A DNA stretch of 64,000 nucleotides. It comes from Echria macrotheca. Its lineage: Eukaryota; Ascomycota; Sordariomycetes; Sordariales; Schizotheciaceae. A model generated the notes under the pieces. It made no database searches. It had not been told where the DNA came from and saw nothing but the letters and a program-made list of their open reading frames with translations. Position numbers and translations under genes: made by a program. The stretch spans positions 744,001 to 808,000 of the forward strand of contig MU839832.1 of assembly GCA_030411725.1 (NCBI GenBank), read 5' to 3'. Of the stretch, positions 1-10,841 are shown piece after piece. Each line of letters begins with the position of its first letter. Position 1 is the stretch's first letter.

Positions 1-920
1 GAAGAACGGGACGAAAATCAACCATCAGATGGCAATGTCAGACCTCATTTGCTGGTGTTTCGAGAAACCTGATGCAACCGTGGTAGCAAGAACAGAAGGA
101 ACGGCCAGGAGTTCGGACAGGGTAGAGTTCCAGATAAGGCGTCTCTGTCACGGGATGTTGCTGCCTTTCTCGACACTTCAGGTACATGCTGTGCCATCCA
201 GTCTGAAATTGGCTACTCGATTGATTTCGACATGAAAAGAAGTGCAGAGATGTTCAGTTAGTAGAGTATGATTCTCAGCCTGGCACTCTCCTCTGGTCAG
301 TTAAAATGCTTGGGCTTGATTTGGCGGTCTGTGAGACACAGCTTGGAACCTGTGTCAACCTGATCAAGTGGAATACCACGGCCATTGTGTAATAGACAGA
401 TAGACACATATGGCTCTTTAAAGTTGAAAGGCAACAGTTATTGACTGGCAACGCTGGTCAGTCGACTCCTCTATCTGGATGTCGACTTACACACATCCCT
501 GACAGGCACAGATAATTCCAGGCCGCAACAACAAGTGCGTTAGCATTTAGACTTTTCCTATCTCGGTGCTCCAAACATCCATGGAATTCTGGGAATTTCG
601 TCTCAGATTTGAAAAAATCATTTAGAGTGGGCAACCGCTTTGTTGAAGTCGAGAAAACCTTCGGGAAACTCCGCCTGTTTGCATCACCAACTCGAAACTA
701 AGCGCACGGACCAGGTTCGATTTCCCGCTGCGTTTCTGCATGTCGAAGCTGTGCTACAGTGGGCCTGCCGCTGCAACTGTCGCCATTCATCCAATGATAC
801 CCCGATCCCGTCAACATCCAGCGAGACTACAAGTTTGCCCACACCACACAACCTCGATCTATCCACAGAAGGAGGCAGTTCGGAGCGAGGCCAAATGAAG
901 CTGCGAGCTTCCTAGACAGA
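1..920. other. Intergenic, upstream of SEC15
   Basis: I see no supportable gene here. Short open frames on both strands have no recognisable domain, no splice-consistent continuation and no codon bias. The right end is presumably the SEC15 promoter and 5' leader; the left end may be the 3' flank of a gene outside the window. Confidence 0.6.
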
Positions 921-3659
921 ATGCCGCGTAAAGCTCAGACGTGGAATGACTATGTCACTGCGGTTGACCAGGTTTGGGTTTCCCGGAACAGCCCTGGCAC
1001 TTCTGCTGCTGACACCTTGGACAGATCATCCTCGCGCCAACCGACTCCGACTTCCTGGACCAGCTGATTCCCGTGCTTCGAGATGCGACAACGAGCGGCC
1101 GGACCGCAGCGCTCGCCAAGAGCTTGTCGATATATGCCGAAGAGCGAGAGAAGGACATCGAGCAAATCGGGCTGACGAAACACGAGGAGTTCCTGGGCTC
1201 GGTGAATCAGCTGCAGAAGGTGCGCGAGGGCACAGTCATATTGACTTCGGAGATCCTGGACCTGAACCAGTCGATACAAGCGAGTACCGAGAAGCTGGCC
1301 GAGCAGAAGCAGGCACTGGTGAATACGCGCGGGGTCCGCCAAAACATCACAGATGTCTCTGATGCGCTCAAGGAGTCGCTCAGGATCCTGCATGCTGTCA
1401 ACAACGCCCATGACTTGATCAGGAGGAAGAAATATTATGCCGCGCTCAAGTCCCTCGACGATCTCCAGAATGAGCATCTCGTGCCCATCATTCAGAACAA
1501 GTACGCCACTCAGTACAAGCTGGCCGACCTCATCCAAAAATCGATACCGGACTCCCAAAAAGCCATCTCCAAGGCTGTGATGAATGATCTGAATACGTGG
1601 CTGTACCGTATCCGGGAGACCTCACAATTCCTTGGTGAGGTGGCTTTCTATCATACGAAGCAACGTCAGGACCGGCAACGTGCCCGCATCGAGTCCAACT
1701 CGTTCCTGAGCCATTTCAAGCTCAATTCTGCCATAGAATTGGTGTCAGACGAAAATAATGACTTCGATGTCCTGGATAACGATGAGGTCCAGGTCGACTT
1801 CACGCCTCTGCACGAAGCTCTCCACATTCACGAGGCACTTGGACAGCTTGACAAATTCCGCGCCGAGTACGCTGCAACCAGACGTCAGCAGAAGGAACTA
1901 TTGTTACCAAGCACCGTAGATCTTCTGAGTGAAAATGATGAGCTGTCACTTAGCTCTCTTCTTGAGGGTATTGCTGGGTTTGCCATCATCGAGAAGGTGA
2001 CGATGCAGCGGGCGCCCCAGCTTCGATCAGCATTAGATGTAGGTGCTGCTGCCTCAAGTTCGTGAACCGAGTATTCTAACTGTGTCTTAGGTGGACGAGT
2101 TATGGGATTCGATGTGCCAGACATCCGTCAATCTTATTTCAGGGGCATTATCACAGGTTACCAATGCCGAAGCGCTCCTCAAGATCAAACCGGTCGTGGG
2201 GTTGTTCATCCAGACCATGGACGTAAGCAGTTTCACCCATTGCTGGGAACGCCGCTGACGAGGTCGCAGAGCTGGGGTTATTCCGTGTCCATGATGAATA
2301 ACCTCCAGCTTACTCTCTTCCACAAGTATGCTGAACTGCTCGGGCGTCGTTTCAGCGAGGACTTCCAGGAGGTTAGTGAAAACGATCTACCCTGAGGACT
2401 CAACTGACATCAGATAGATTGTCGCAACGGACGACTACATGCCCATGCCAATCAACACGCCTGAGGACTACGAGAAGGTTCTCAGCGTTAGCTGGATCGC
2501 CCAGGAGAAACCTACCCAGGAGCTCACGTGAGTGGTTCGGAACCCCCGTGCCACAGACTTCGATGGCTGACCGACATAGTTTCCCTTGCGTGCTGCCGTT
2601 TTCTCAGATGTACCCGCTATGCTGTATCGACATTCGAAACTTGGTGAACCAGTTCTACTACTTTGCTTCCTCTGACGACCACTTCCAACACTCCAACATC
2701 ATTGACGAGACACTCAGAAGGGCAAGTACTGCCAAGAGCACATAAGACACTCCTGCTGACAGCTCTAGTCCCTCGACGAACTCTTGACTGAAAGGGTCTG
2801 CCATTCTCTCGTGGAGCGTCTCAGCGTCCAATATTTGGGACAAATTGTGCAGATCCTGATTAATCTCGAGCACTTTGAGACGGCCTGTCAGAAAGTCGAG
2901 CAGCTGTTGATCGAGAACCGGACCTCGACCTCGGCAGGTGGGCCTGTGACGCTGAATGCAACGGAGCAGTTTAGAAACAACAAGAAGACGGCAGAGAAGC
3001 GCATCTTTGAGCTGGTCAACTCAAAGATTGATGACCTGGTCGACACGGCCGAGTATAACTGGTTGGTCGACCAATCTTTAGCTGTCGTCATTAGTAACTG
3101 ACGAGCTGAACAGGACTGCAACCACGAGACCTACCGAGACAAGCAGTTATATGGTGACGCTTACGCAGTATCTCTCGAACATCATGAACTCGACCCTCCT
3201 GGGTCTCCCGCGCGAGATCAAGGAGCTCATCTATTTTGACGCCCTCAGCCACGCCGCGAACAAGATTATTGTATGTTTTTTTTTTTCATTTACAAACCAA
3301 CCAACAGATAGCTAACCTCGCCACAGGCTCTCCCCCTATCCAACGACGTCAAGAAGATCAACCCCAACGGCCTAGAGGCCTTGTCCCTTGACGTCGAGCA
3401 CCTGACCAAGTTCGTCTCGGGCCTCGAGAACTCCTTCATGCTGCAGTCGACGCTGGAGGAGCTCCAGCAGTCGGTGGCGCTCATGAAGTCGGATAATCAC
3501 GACGAGTTCTACGACATCTCGATGCGCAACAAGAAGTACAACCGCGTCGATGCCATGAACGGTCCCATCCTGATCGAGAAGCTGACGCAAACTGTTGATA
3601 ACCCGACCCGAGCTGCGGCGCCGCTCGCTAACTTCGGGTCGCGCTTTGGTCTGCGCTGA
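921..3659 (+). CDS. SEC15: Exocyst complex component Sec15
   Basis: Exocyst subunit that links the Rab GTPase on secretory vesicles to the tethering complex at growth sites on the plasma membrane. Nine exons: 921-971, 1025-2038, 2091-2222, 2270-2371, 2418-2527, 2580-2721, 2769-3061, 3114-3270, 3327-3659. All phases agree and give about 777 residues, the usual length for fungal Sec15. The product starts MPRKAQT and has the family's N-terminal coiled-coil block (about residues 25-130, containing SVNQLQ and NQSIQASTEKLAEQK) followed by the helical rods; the C-terminal block holds the conserved GLPREIKELIYFDALSH. The start at 921 is favoured because exon 1 joins in frame to the conserved second exon across a 53-nt intron with a CTGAC branch point. 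The sixth intron (2722-2768) begins GC rather than GT. It is convergent with HAP5. Family assignment is secure; exact ends of the small exons are inferred by eye. Confidence 0.93.
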
Positions 3660-3810
3660 CACGAGGCCGCCCAGGTCGCTGGGTGATGCTACGTCATACG
3701 TACTTACCGTCCGGCTACGGTAGCCGTGAGGCTATGGCTCCAGGCAGTGTTCACGAGAGACTTCATGGAAACGGTCCTGTCTACTTTTAATATCATGAAT
3801 TGGTCGTGAA

Positions 3811-4942
3811 TTAGTCAAACCCCTTCCCCAAAGCGTGGTAAACAGAACTGCGAACGCTCAACGAATCCGAACCTCCAAAAACAAAACTAAAATGAGAATA
3901 CGCATTTCCGGACCCTGTTTCCCCGTTTTGCGCCATTTCCTCCCGATCCGGCTTGATCGAGCCCTGGACATTCAAACTTGACGGCGGCTCCTCATAGGCG
4001 CTCTGCCCAACATGCTCCTCCTAGGCGCTCTATTAAATTTGTTAGCTTGCCCCTGCAGATATGGCAAAAGAGGGTAGAGCAAGGCTCTGGATTCACAAAG
4101 GATGGCTCACCTGTTGTGGAGGCATCCCCCCGTATCCGTACATCTCTTCGACGTTATACATCTGGGCTTGAGGCTGGCCATATGGAGCGGGAGCCCCAGG
4201 CTGGACTTGGCCCGGATACATGGTCTGGGGCCGGTAGTCGGCGTCAGGAGGGATGCCATGGCCACCCAGGCTGGCGTAGTCCGGCCCCATGGGATGTTGG
4301 CCATGATTAGGAGCCGCCATCTGAGGCTGCGCTGGGGCGGCTTGGGTCGCCGCCTGTGCCGTGGTGCGCTTGGCATGTGTCGAAGCCTCCTCCCGCGGGA
4401 CAATATCGATGAGGAAGTCGAACATGTCCGACTTGGACAGGGCCGAAGCAATGTCGGACCGTTGGAGTGTACGTCTCTTGTTTTCCTCGGCATGTATCCA
4501 GGCGCGCATTGTCAGCTCCGTGATGAAGATGTCGCAGCCTTTGGCAAATAAGATGGGGGCCTCTGCCGAGATCATTTTGACCTCAGGATCCGCCTTCATC
4601 ACCTTCTTTATCCGCGCCAGCGGCAATTGATGCAGCTTGTAGTCGTGCGTGTCACTCTCCAGGTGCTGGATTGTTTGTTGCCAGTACGCAGTGAGGATGT
4701 CCTTGTACTGCCCGGTCAGACCTTGATGCACATTCGCCCATGTGCCCGTGTAGAGCTCCGCCGGAGCGAAACCCTGCGATGAAAGCTGAAGACCAACATG
4801 TTAGGCACTGCAGAGTTGAGTAGCTGTGGTTGCGATTGCGACTCACCGCCTGGCTGGCACCATAATGACCGCCGTGCGAGGTATCATAAGGCGGTTGTTG
4901 GCGAGGCTGCTGCCCATGAGGCGCCGGGTTCTGCGGATCCAT
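3811..4942 (-). CDS. HAP5: CCAAT-binding complex subunit Hap5/NF-YC
   Basis: Histone-fold subunit of the heterotrimeric CCAAT-binding factor (HAP2/3/5, HapB/C/E in Aspergillus), which binds CCAAT boxes and controls respiratory, iron and redox genes. Exons on the minus strand: 4942-4847, 4785-4111, 4020-3811, giving about 326 residues. The histone fold lies at about residues 70-150 and contains LPLARIKKVMKADPEVKMIS and the alpha2/alpha3 stretch ending SALSKSDMFDFLIDIVPRE. Both termini are Gln/Pro/Gly rich, as in NF-YC proteins. The last exon was chosen because the acceptor at 4021 (cctag) keeps frame and opens 69 codons to a TAA, where a read-through or earlier acceptor stops at once. The upstream region carries several same-orientation CCAAT boxes, suggesting autoregulation. 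The C-terminal exon is inferred and lower in confidence than the core. Confidence 0.92.
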
Positions 4943-6082
4943 AGCGGGCCTGCGTGTTATCGATGCAAGCTAGATTTGAAGCCGGTCAACCGTCAAGGTG
5001 TCGTCGCTCTGGGATCGCGGGGTGGCGTTCCGGGTCGCTGGGGTGGATCGCGTGCGTCGAAGGGCTGCAGCTGCGTTGGGGTCGCGCTTACTTGACCGAG
5101 GGATTTTCGCGATCCTGCTTGGCTGTGAACTATTTAGCATTCGCGCGTGGGAACTTGTGCAGCGTGCGTCTTCCGCCTGCCGGGCCGTCCTCGAGCATTT
5201 GTTTACTTGCGACAAGGCGGCCGTCGCAAACCAGCCTCCCCGGATCGCCGTGCTGAGGTGATTGGGCGGGGATGATTGGCCGACGCGCCGTTGGACGGCG
5301 GCGACAAGCGAATGGAAATTGGGTGGAGTTTCCAAATGGGACCGACCGACGGTTTCTGGCTTTGGACGACTCGCGCGGAGTCTTTTTCGAGCCACTCAGC
5401 TCTGGGTTGGCCGGCTGGGTTGGGCGAGGGGTATGAAATGATTGGCGCGACAGGTGCCGGCTTAAGATTGGGATGGAAGAGGGACTGGGCGAGTGTGTGG
5501 ATGCATCCCCAAACGCAGACACAAGACGTACCTTTCTTATAGCGACGGCGGCGGTTCTTTGGCTTGCGGATCTCTGGGGAAAGTGGACAAAGTGGAAGAG
5601 ATGCTGCGATGGTGATTTGTGCAAGCGGTCAGTGAGGTCAACCCATGGGTTCGGGAAGGTTGGGCATCAAAGGTAAAAAGGCCGGACCAGCCAGGTGTGG
5701 CGCAGGCCGCAGGAGGGGATCTGTCTCTCACAAACTGACACTGACACACACCCCCGGACTGCCCGACAACTGGCGGCCCTTTTGACAGCGGAACCTTGTT
5801 CTCCAGCCTCACTTGCTTGCCCTATGACGGAATGAGGGGCAGCTTGATTGGGCAGAATCTTCTGAAACGGGATTAGCAAAATCTTTTCTCCATCCTCCGG
5901 GGCGCACTGGCCATCTTCCACGGGCCACCAAGTCACCGCCCTGACGATTTCGCCCAGCGCTGTCGGCCCCGCTGAAATTTCTGCCGGTGGACCGTGGAGC
6001 TGGTGAATTTTCTTCCCAACTCTCTGGCTCCCGAACTATTTCTTCCTCTCGCTGCACTTTTACACTCAGACAATTCCACACC
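4943..6082. promoter_or_regulatory. Divergent HAP5/FCF2 promoter with clustered CCAAT boxes
   Basis: This 1.14 kb separates two divergent start codons. It contains at least six ATTGG pentamers on the plus strand (5261, 5275, 5318, 5441, 5467, 5847), which read CCAAT on the HAP5 sense strand. Four are the extended CCAATCA consensus (TGATTGG at 5259, 5273, 5439, 5845). No CCAAT in the opposite orientation was noticed. The CCAAT-binding complex is the likely reader, so the HAP5 gene may regulate itself. No coding region is supportable here. Confidence 0.55.
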
Positions 6083-6897
6083 ATGACGACCGACATATTG
6101 GGCTTGCCTGATGCGGACATCGATAGGCTCCTAGCTGAAGCCGAATCTCGACTCGCAAACCATGGCGGCTCAGAGAAGGGTGTGGTCGTTGCATCAGGTG
6201 CACCTGCAGCAAAGGCCGTGACGGCGACCGCCTCCCCTCTGCCGCCATCTGCTGGGGATCCGACAGCTGTCTCAAAGCAAAAGCCTGAGAAGCTGTCTGT
6301 TCGGGTACCCCAGCTCGCCCAAAAAAAGAAGGTATGCTTTTGACCACATATCCAGCCTCCACGTGTTCCCTGATGAAAACATTCCATGACGCCAGCCAAT
6401 GTCCCGTCATGGGGCCAATGCTGGCACATAAATGATTTTCTATTGTTATAGTTACACTGATCGAACACCCATGTTTCACTTTCTACTGCTCGCTTGCCTT
6501 TGGCATGGTGCTGACTGTGATGCAGGCACCCAAAGATAACCTAGGCTCCGATTGGTATCATCTTCCCAAGACCGACCTCACTCCCGAGCTGAAGAACGAC
6601 TTGAAGATCCTCAAGCTTCGAGACGTAGTGGCCATGGGGAAACAGTTCTTCAAGAAGGACACCAGAAAAAATTTCGTGCCCGAATACTGCCAAGTGGGGA
6701 CCATCATTGCGGGTGCTACTGACGGCGCCAACAACCGCCTGACCCGCAAGGAACGCAAGCAGACGATCGTCGAAGAGGTGCTGGCTGGCGAGAAGACGGA
6801 GAAGTACAAGAGCAAGTACCATCAAATTCAAGAGAAGAAGCAGAGCGGAGGCAAGAAGCATTACCGGAAGATGATAGCGGGCAGGAAGCGGAAGTGA
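6083..6897 (+). CDS. FCF2: rRNA-processing factor Fcf2
   Basis: Nucleolar Fcf2-family protein needed for early pre-rRNA cleavage (A0-A2) during 40S subunit making, as part of the small-subunit processome. Two exons, 6083-6331 and 6526-6897, give about 206 residues, close to the yeast length. The family domain occupies about residues 85-185: WYHLPKTDLTPELKNDLKIL, then LRD..GKQFFKKDTRK, and the C-terminal KYHQIQEKKQ block; the tail is Lys/Arg rich. The N-terminal 80 residues are acidic then Ala/Pro rich and poorly conserved in the family. The single intron is 194 nt, several times longer than the other introns in the window, and holds a candidate C/D box snoRNA. The start at 6083 is the first ATG after a pyrimidine-rich leader and is preceded by ACACC. 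Confidence 0.92.
6363..6468 (+). ncRNA. Candidate intronic C/D box snoRNA
   Basis: Inside the long FCF2 intron. A C box (cTGATGA, 6370-6376) and a D box (CTGA, 6457-6460) are bracketed by a perfect 6-bp terminal stem, GTGTTC (6363-6368) with GAACAC (6463-6468). The bases just before the D box, GTTATAGTTAC, are complementary (one G-U pair) to the conserved GUAACUAUGAC of large-subunit rRNA as I remember it; the box+5 rule would place 2'-O-methylation on the second A of GUAA. A weak C'-like aaTGATt lies at 6431. Position in an intron of a ribosome-biogenesis gene fits known hosting habits. Not confirmed by RNA evidence. Confidence 0.6.
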
Positions 6898-7442
6898 CCA
6901 ATATGGCTCCGCCTAGTCACCATCCGCCTGTCAGGAGTGCCCACGACTGTTGGGCAGCCTCTCATCGCGTCCTGGCCGCGCCCTCCTGGGATGGGCTAAT
7001 GCTAGTGTTGACCCCAGCGGTGGACGCAGCGGCAGAAGTAGAAGCTGTCTAGCTCGGCGCATATTGACGCCGCGAAGACCTGGCACTTGGTCGCCGACGG
7101 GAGCAAAACAGCACCGTCTTGCCGCGAGGAGACCATGGATTCCGGGCATGATACCCTGGTCTTGATGGCCACCGCCTCAGCGGCGACAGATAGATAGATA
7201 CCCGGATACAAATCCAACACTACGATATTATGTATTTGATTATATCCTTGGTGCAAATGTGATCGGTTCAAGCTGCTGTTTTCTTCGGGGAGTAGTTCTT
7301 CAGGGTGGTTGCGAGTTAGTGGTGGCTTATCGATAACGCTGAGCTGCGAATGATCGCGCTAAAATTTCGGTCTGTTGGAGCCGCGTGAAGTGGTTTGTTC
7401 CACCTCGGAGCTCTCAACGTCTCGCTGAGCAGGTTCGCAAAA
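6898..7442. other. Intergenic FCF2-RSM10
   Basis: Contains the FCF2 3' flank and the promoter of the mitochondrial ribosomal protein gene. A short (GATA) run lies near 7190. Small open frames on both strands look like chance frames. I see no gene. Confidence 0.55.
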
Positions 7443-8666
7443 ATGAATACGCCGCCAATAATACGCCCATTGCAGTCCATTCTGCGGGGGCGATTGGTAT
7501 GTAAGCTCTGTGATATGTGTAGCCTGCAGTTCCTGACAGTTTTTATCGCCAACAGCTCCCGACGGCGCGACCGGCCCCGAAAACCGTCCGATCTGCGACT
7601 CTCCAATTGCGGCCCATCACGTTGAAGTGAGCATTGAAACTGTGCCAACGGGCCATCCGAGTGTTAATCATCTGTTAGAACACCCACGACAAGATTCAGG
7701 CGCGAGGCAGCGAGGTCAGTTGCGGTCCGAGGACGAAATACCCGACCACATGGCTGACTGACGATGGGATCTAGCGATGATTCGAGTCCCGCCGAGAGTC
7801 TTTCCAAAGACCAGTCCACACCCAACGTACTCAAGACGGACGAGTTGAACGCCAAAGATTTGGACACCGAGGCAATCCTCGCCGGTGCCCTAGCCGGCAG
7901 CTCGATACCGGAACACGGTCTCGGCGAGACCGCCACACCCGAAACTTCCTCGGGAGCTTCAAAGACCAAGAAACAGGCCAAGCCCAAGAAGGCTGCTTCT
8001 GCTGCACCGAAAGCTACCGCGAAAGCATCAGCCACAGCAAAAGACAAGAAGGGCGACATAGCCCTCCCCCGCAGCTTGGAACTGTTGTACATGGACGCGC
8101 CGAAGCGCAAGGCCAAGTACGGCGTGCCGACGTGCGACCTGCAGCTGCGGTCGTACTCGGTGCGCAACCTCGAGTTCTTTTGTGATTTTGCGCTGCGCGC
8201 GGCCTACTACCTCGGCCTGCCGGCGTCGGGGCCGGTCCCGCTGCCGCGGCTGCGCGAGCTGTGGACGGTGCCCAAGTCGCATTTCATTTTCAAAAAGTCG
8301 CAGGAGAACTTTTCGCGCATCACGCTCCGCCGGTTGATCCAGATCAAGGATGGACATCCGGAAGCGGTGCAGGTTTGGCTTGCTTTCTTGCAGAAGCATG
8401 CGTACTATGGGATTGGTATGAAGGCGAATATGTGGGAGTTCAGCAGTCTGAGTAGGTTTCCCTGGTTCTCTGGAAGGGAAGAGTATATGTGCTGACTGGT
8501 GACAGATGTTGGGGAGTCGATGGATAAGAGCGCCGAGGAGATGAAGAAGCTTCTGAAGGAGAAGTTCGATGAGCATATGGTGGTCTGGCCTGAGCCCAAG
8601 GGCGTGGGGGAGGATCTGGAGGACTTCTTTGCCAAGGAGAGACTGCGGGCTTCTGGTGGCAGGTAG
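7443..8666 (+). CDS. RSM10: Mitochondrial small-subunit ribosomal protein uS10m (Rsm10)
   Basis: Component of the mitochondrial 37S ribosomal subunit head. Five exons: 7443-7496, 7556-7626, 7679-7714, 7775-8451, 8506-8666; phases agree and give about 332 residues. The uS10 fold spans about residues 150-265, with CDLQLRSYSVRNLEFF, the mitochondrial signature GPVPLPRLRELWTVPKSHF, and KKSQENFSRITLRRLIQI. The three short 5' exons encode an Arg-rich, acid-free N terminus (MNTPPIIRPLQSILRGRLL then TPTTRFRREA) typical of a matrix presequence; a start at the in-frame ATG 7764 would lack it, and that frame has a stop at 7755, so I chose the spliced start. Residues about 60-130 are Ala/Lys/Ser rich and probably flexible. 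The 5' exon chain is inferred from phase and presequence character. Confidence 0.9.
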
Positions 8667-8979
8667 ATGTAGGACTTGGGTGTATAATATATGCATACTG
8701 TACAATACAATACAAGCATTCAGCGAAGTTTGTTGCCCGAATAATCTGAAGTGAAGTGATGGAGCAGACGTCGTTCAGGGGGCCATGGGTGCTCAGCGCA
8801 CGGGCCAATCAAGAAGGTCAAATCATGACAGGCCGTTCATCAACATAACATGACCTTCCACAAGTTCAGTCATAACTGACTAGGTGAGTCCTCTTTTGCT
8901 CTATAAGCTGAAACTTTTTTTAACAAAATACAGATAATCTGCATCTCACCTGGGGAGTGAGTGAGATTACTCTCTCAAG
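8667..8979. other. Intergenic RSM10-MSW1
   Basis: A 313-bp head-to-tail spacer holding the RSM10 3' flank and the MSW1 promoter. Nothing else seen. Confidence 0.5.
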
Positions 8980-10164
8980 ATGAGGTTAATCAGAACCTGT
9001 CGAGTCGTCGGGACCCAGCGCCTCGGGTCCCTCACTCGACAATTCTCATCCTCGCCAATCCCTTCCGAAGAACCTGAAACACCACCCTCACCATCCCCTC
9101 CCCAGGTCATCTTCTCCGGAATCCAACCGACCGGCACACCCCACCTAGGCAACTACCTAGGCGCCCTCCGCCAATGGAAGACACTCCAGGACACCTCCCC
9201 ACCGGCCACCAAACTCCTGTTCTCCATCGTCGACCTGCACGCCATCACGGTGCCGCCCTCGAGCGCGTCAGACCTCGTCCGGCGCAAGCGCGAGATGCTC
9301 ACGGCGCTGCTGGCCATCGGCCTCGACCCGGCCCGGTCGATTCTGTTCTACCAGTCCTCGGTGCCGCAGCACGCCGAGATGCAGTGGATCCTGAGCTGCA
9401 CCGCGTCCACGGGGTACCTGTCGCGGATGACGCAGTGGAAGAGCAAGCTGGCGGTGTCCGACGATACCAAGGGGATCGACGACCCGGCCGTGAGGGCCGC
9501 GCTCAAGCATGGTCTCTTCTCGTATCCGATACTGCAGGCGGCCGATGTGCTCGTGCACCGGGCCACGCATGTGCCTGTTGGGGATGATCAGAGGCAGCAT
9601 CTCGAGTTTGCGAGGGAGTGCGTGACGAATTTTCATGCGGCTTATGGAGGGACGGAATGTCTGGTGTATCCGGAGACGCTTCTGGGGAAGGGGAGTCGGA
9701 GGGTCATGTCGTTGCGGAATCCGAGGAGTAAAATGTCCAAGAGTGATCCGGCGGATAGGTCGAGGATTGCGCTGACGGATGGGGCCGAGGTCGTTAGGCG
9801 GAAGGTCAATGGGGCCGTGACGGATAGTGTCGAGGGCGGGGTGTCGTTTGATCCGGAGGGACGACCGGGCGTGGCGAATTTGTTGGAGTTGTTGGCGGCG
9901 TTTGGGGGGGTAAAGTATGGGGAGGAGGTGACGGCGGAGAGGTTGGGGAATGAGATCCTCAAGTGCATGGCGATTAAGGAGCTCAAGGGGTTGGTTGCCG
10001 AGGCGATTAATGCGGAGCTCGATGTGGTTAGGGACCGGTATGCGATGATTGAGAAGCTCGGGGATGGGTATCTTGAGGATGTCGCTGAACAGGGCAGGAA
10101 AGAGGCGGCGGAGAGCGCTGAGGCGACGATGAAGCTGGTGAGGGCCGCTGTGGGGTTGGTGTAG
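8980..10164 (+). CDS. MSW1: Mitochondrial tryptophanyl-tRNA synthetase
   Basis: Charges mitochondrial tRNA-Trp with tryptophan (class I aminoacyl-tRNA synthetase). Intronless, 394 residues. The first 30 residues are Arg/Ser rich without acids up to the SSSPIPSEE boundary and look like a mitochondrial presequence. The HIGH-type motif is PTGTPHLGNYLGA (about residues 50-60) and the KMSKS loop is intact (about 251-255, SKMSKSDP). GDDQRQHLE is the TrpRS-type binding segment. Length and motif order match bacterial/mitochondrial TrpRS rather than the longer cytosolic enzyme. Codons have strong G/C at the third position, drifting to more A/T-ending codons after about 9600. It converges on the karyopherin gene. 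Confidence 0.95.
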   Translation: MRLIRTCRVVGTQRLGSLTRQFSSSPIPSEEPETPPSPSPPQVIFSGIQPTGTPHLGNYLGALRQWKTLQDTSPPATKLLFSIVDLHAITVPPSSASDLVRRKREMLTALLAIGLDPARSILFYQSSVPQHAEMQWILSCTASTGYLSRMTQWKSKLAVSDDTKGIDDPAVRAALKHGLFSYPILQAADVLVHRATHVPVGDDQRQHLEFARECVTNFHAAYGGTECLVYPETLLGKGSRRVMSLRNPRSKMSKSDPADRSRIALTDGAEVVRRKVNGAVTDSVEGGVSFDPEGRPGVANLLELLAAFGGVKYGEEVTAERLGNEILKCMAIKELKGLVAEAINAELDVVRDRYAMIEKLGDGYLEDVAEQGRKEAAESAEATMKLVRAAVGLV

Positions 10165-10841
10165 ACATTCCTGGGCGTGTAGAGATAGAAAAGGGTGTAT
10201 GTACACTATGGTGTTGTTTGTATTGTAGGACTAGGATAGATCGAGCATGAGGATGGGTAAAAGGAATAAAGCGGCGCTCCTCATAATATCCTTTCAAGGA
10301 TCATATGGTTTTGCTTTAGTTCGTATACATATTGAGCTCTGTTGTGCAGCACAAGTGTTCGACGTGTTGGAATACCTCGGGAGAAGCACTGAGTATCTCT
10401 GGTTTGTTGACAAGACAGAGACTTGACCTCAGGATCGAACAGCTAAATACAGCACTAGGAATGGCTCTGTTTCTGCTCAATTAAACAGCTGTTTGTAAAG
10501 ACCCCTGTTCTGATTGGGCCGCCTGGTGCACAACGATCTAGTTGCCCAAGACATATCGCATTCGTAATAGCATCAGACGTTTTCGGTCTATTGAAACTAA
10601 AAGTACTCCTAGAGCAGGTCTATAACCGACACCATTCTAGCTATGACTGCGGCGACAACCAGAAACGACCACGTTTCCAACCCCTCCCATATACTACTAC
10701 TCCTTGGAGACATAGCATCAAACGCCGCCTTGTATCCAGACTGCGCCCTACACCATGCAAACAGAATGTCCTCTTCACCTTTGAAACATGGTCCAGCTTG
10801 GGTATGTCCTGCCTCCTTCACAACTTTTCACCTCGCTCTCC
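10165..10841. other. Intergenic, convergent 3' flanks
   Basis: Lies between the stop codons of MSW1 and the KAP122-like gene. Lower GC than the genes. I see no coding or RNA feature. Confidence 0.5.

Noticed and set aside
946..1362. 138-codon plus-strand frame over the SEC15 start
   Set aside because: It is a shifted frame over SEC15 exons 1-2; the spliced frame from 921 matches the Sec15 family.
950..1558. 202-codon minus-strand frame
   Set aside because: Antisense shadow of the conserved SEC15 coiled-coil exon.
9268..10206. 312-codon minus-strand frame
   Set aside because: Antisense of the Trp-tRNA synthetase gene; composition reflects the sense codon bias.
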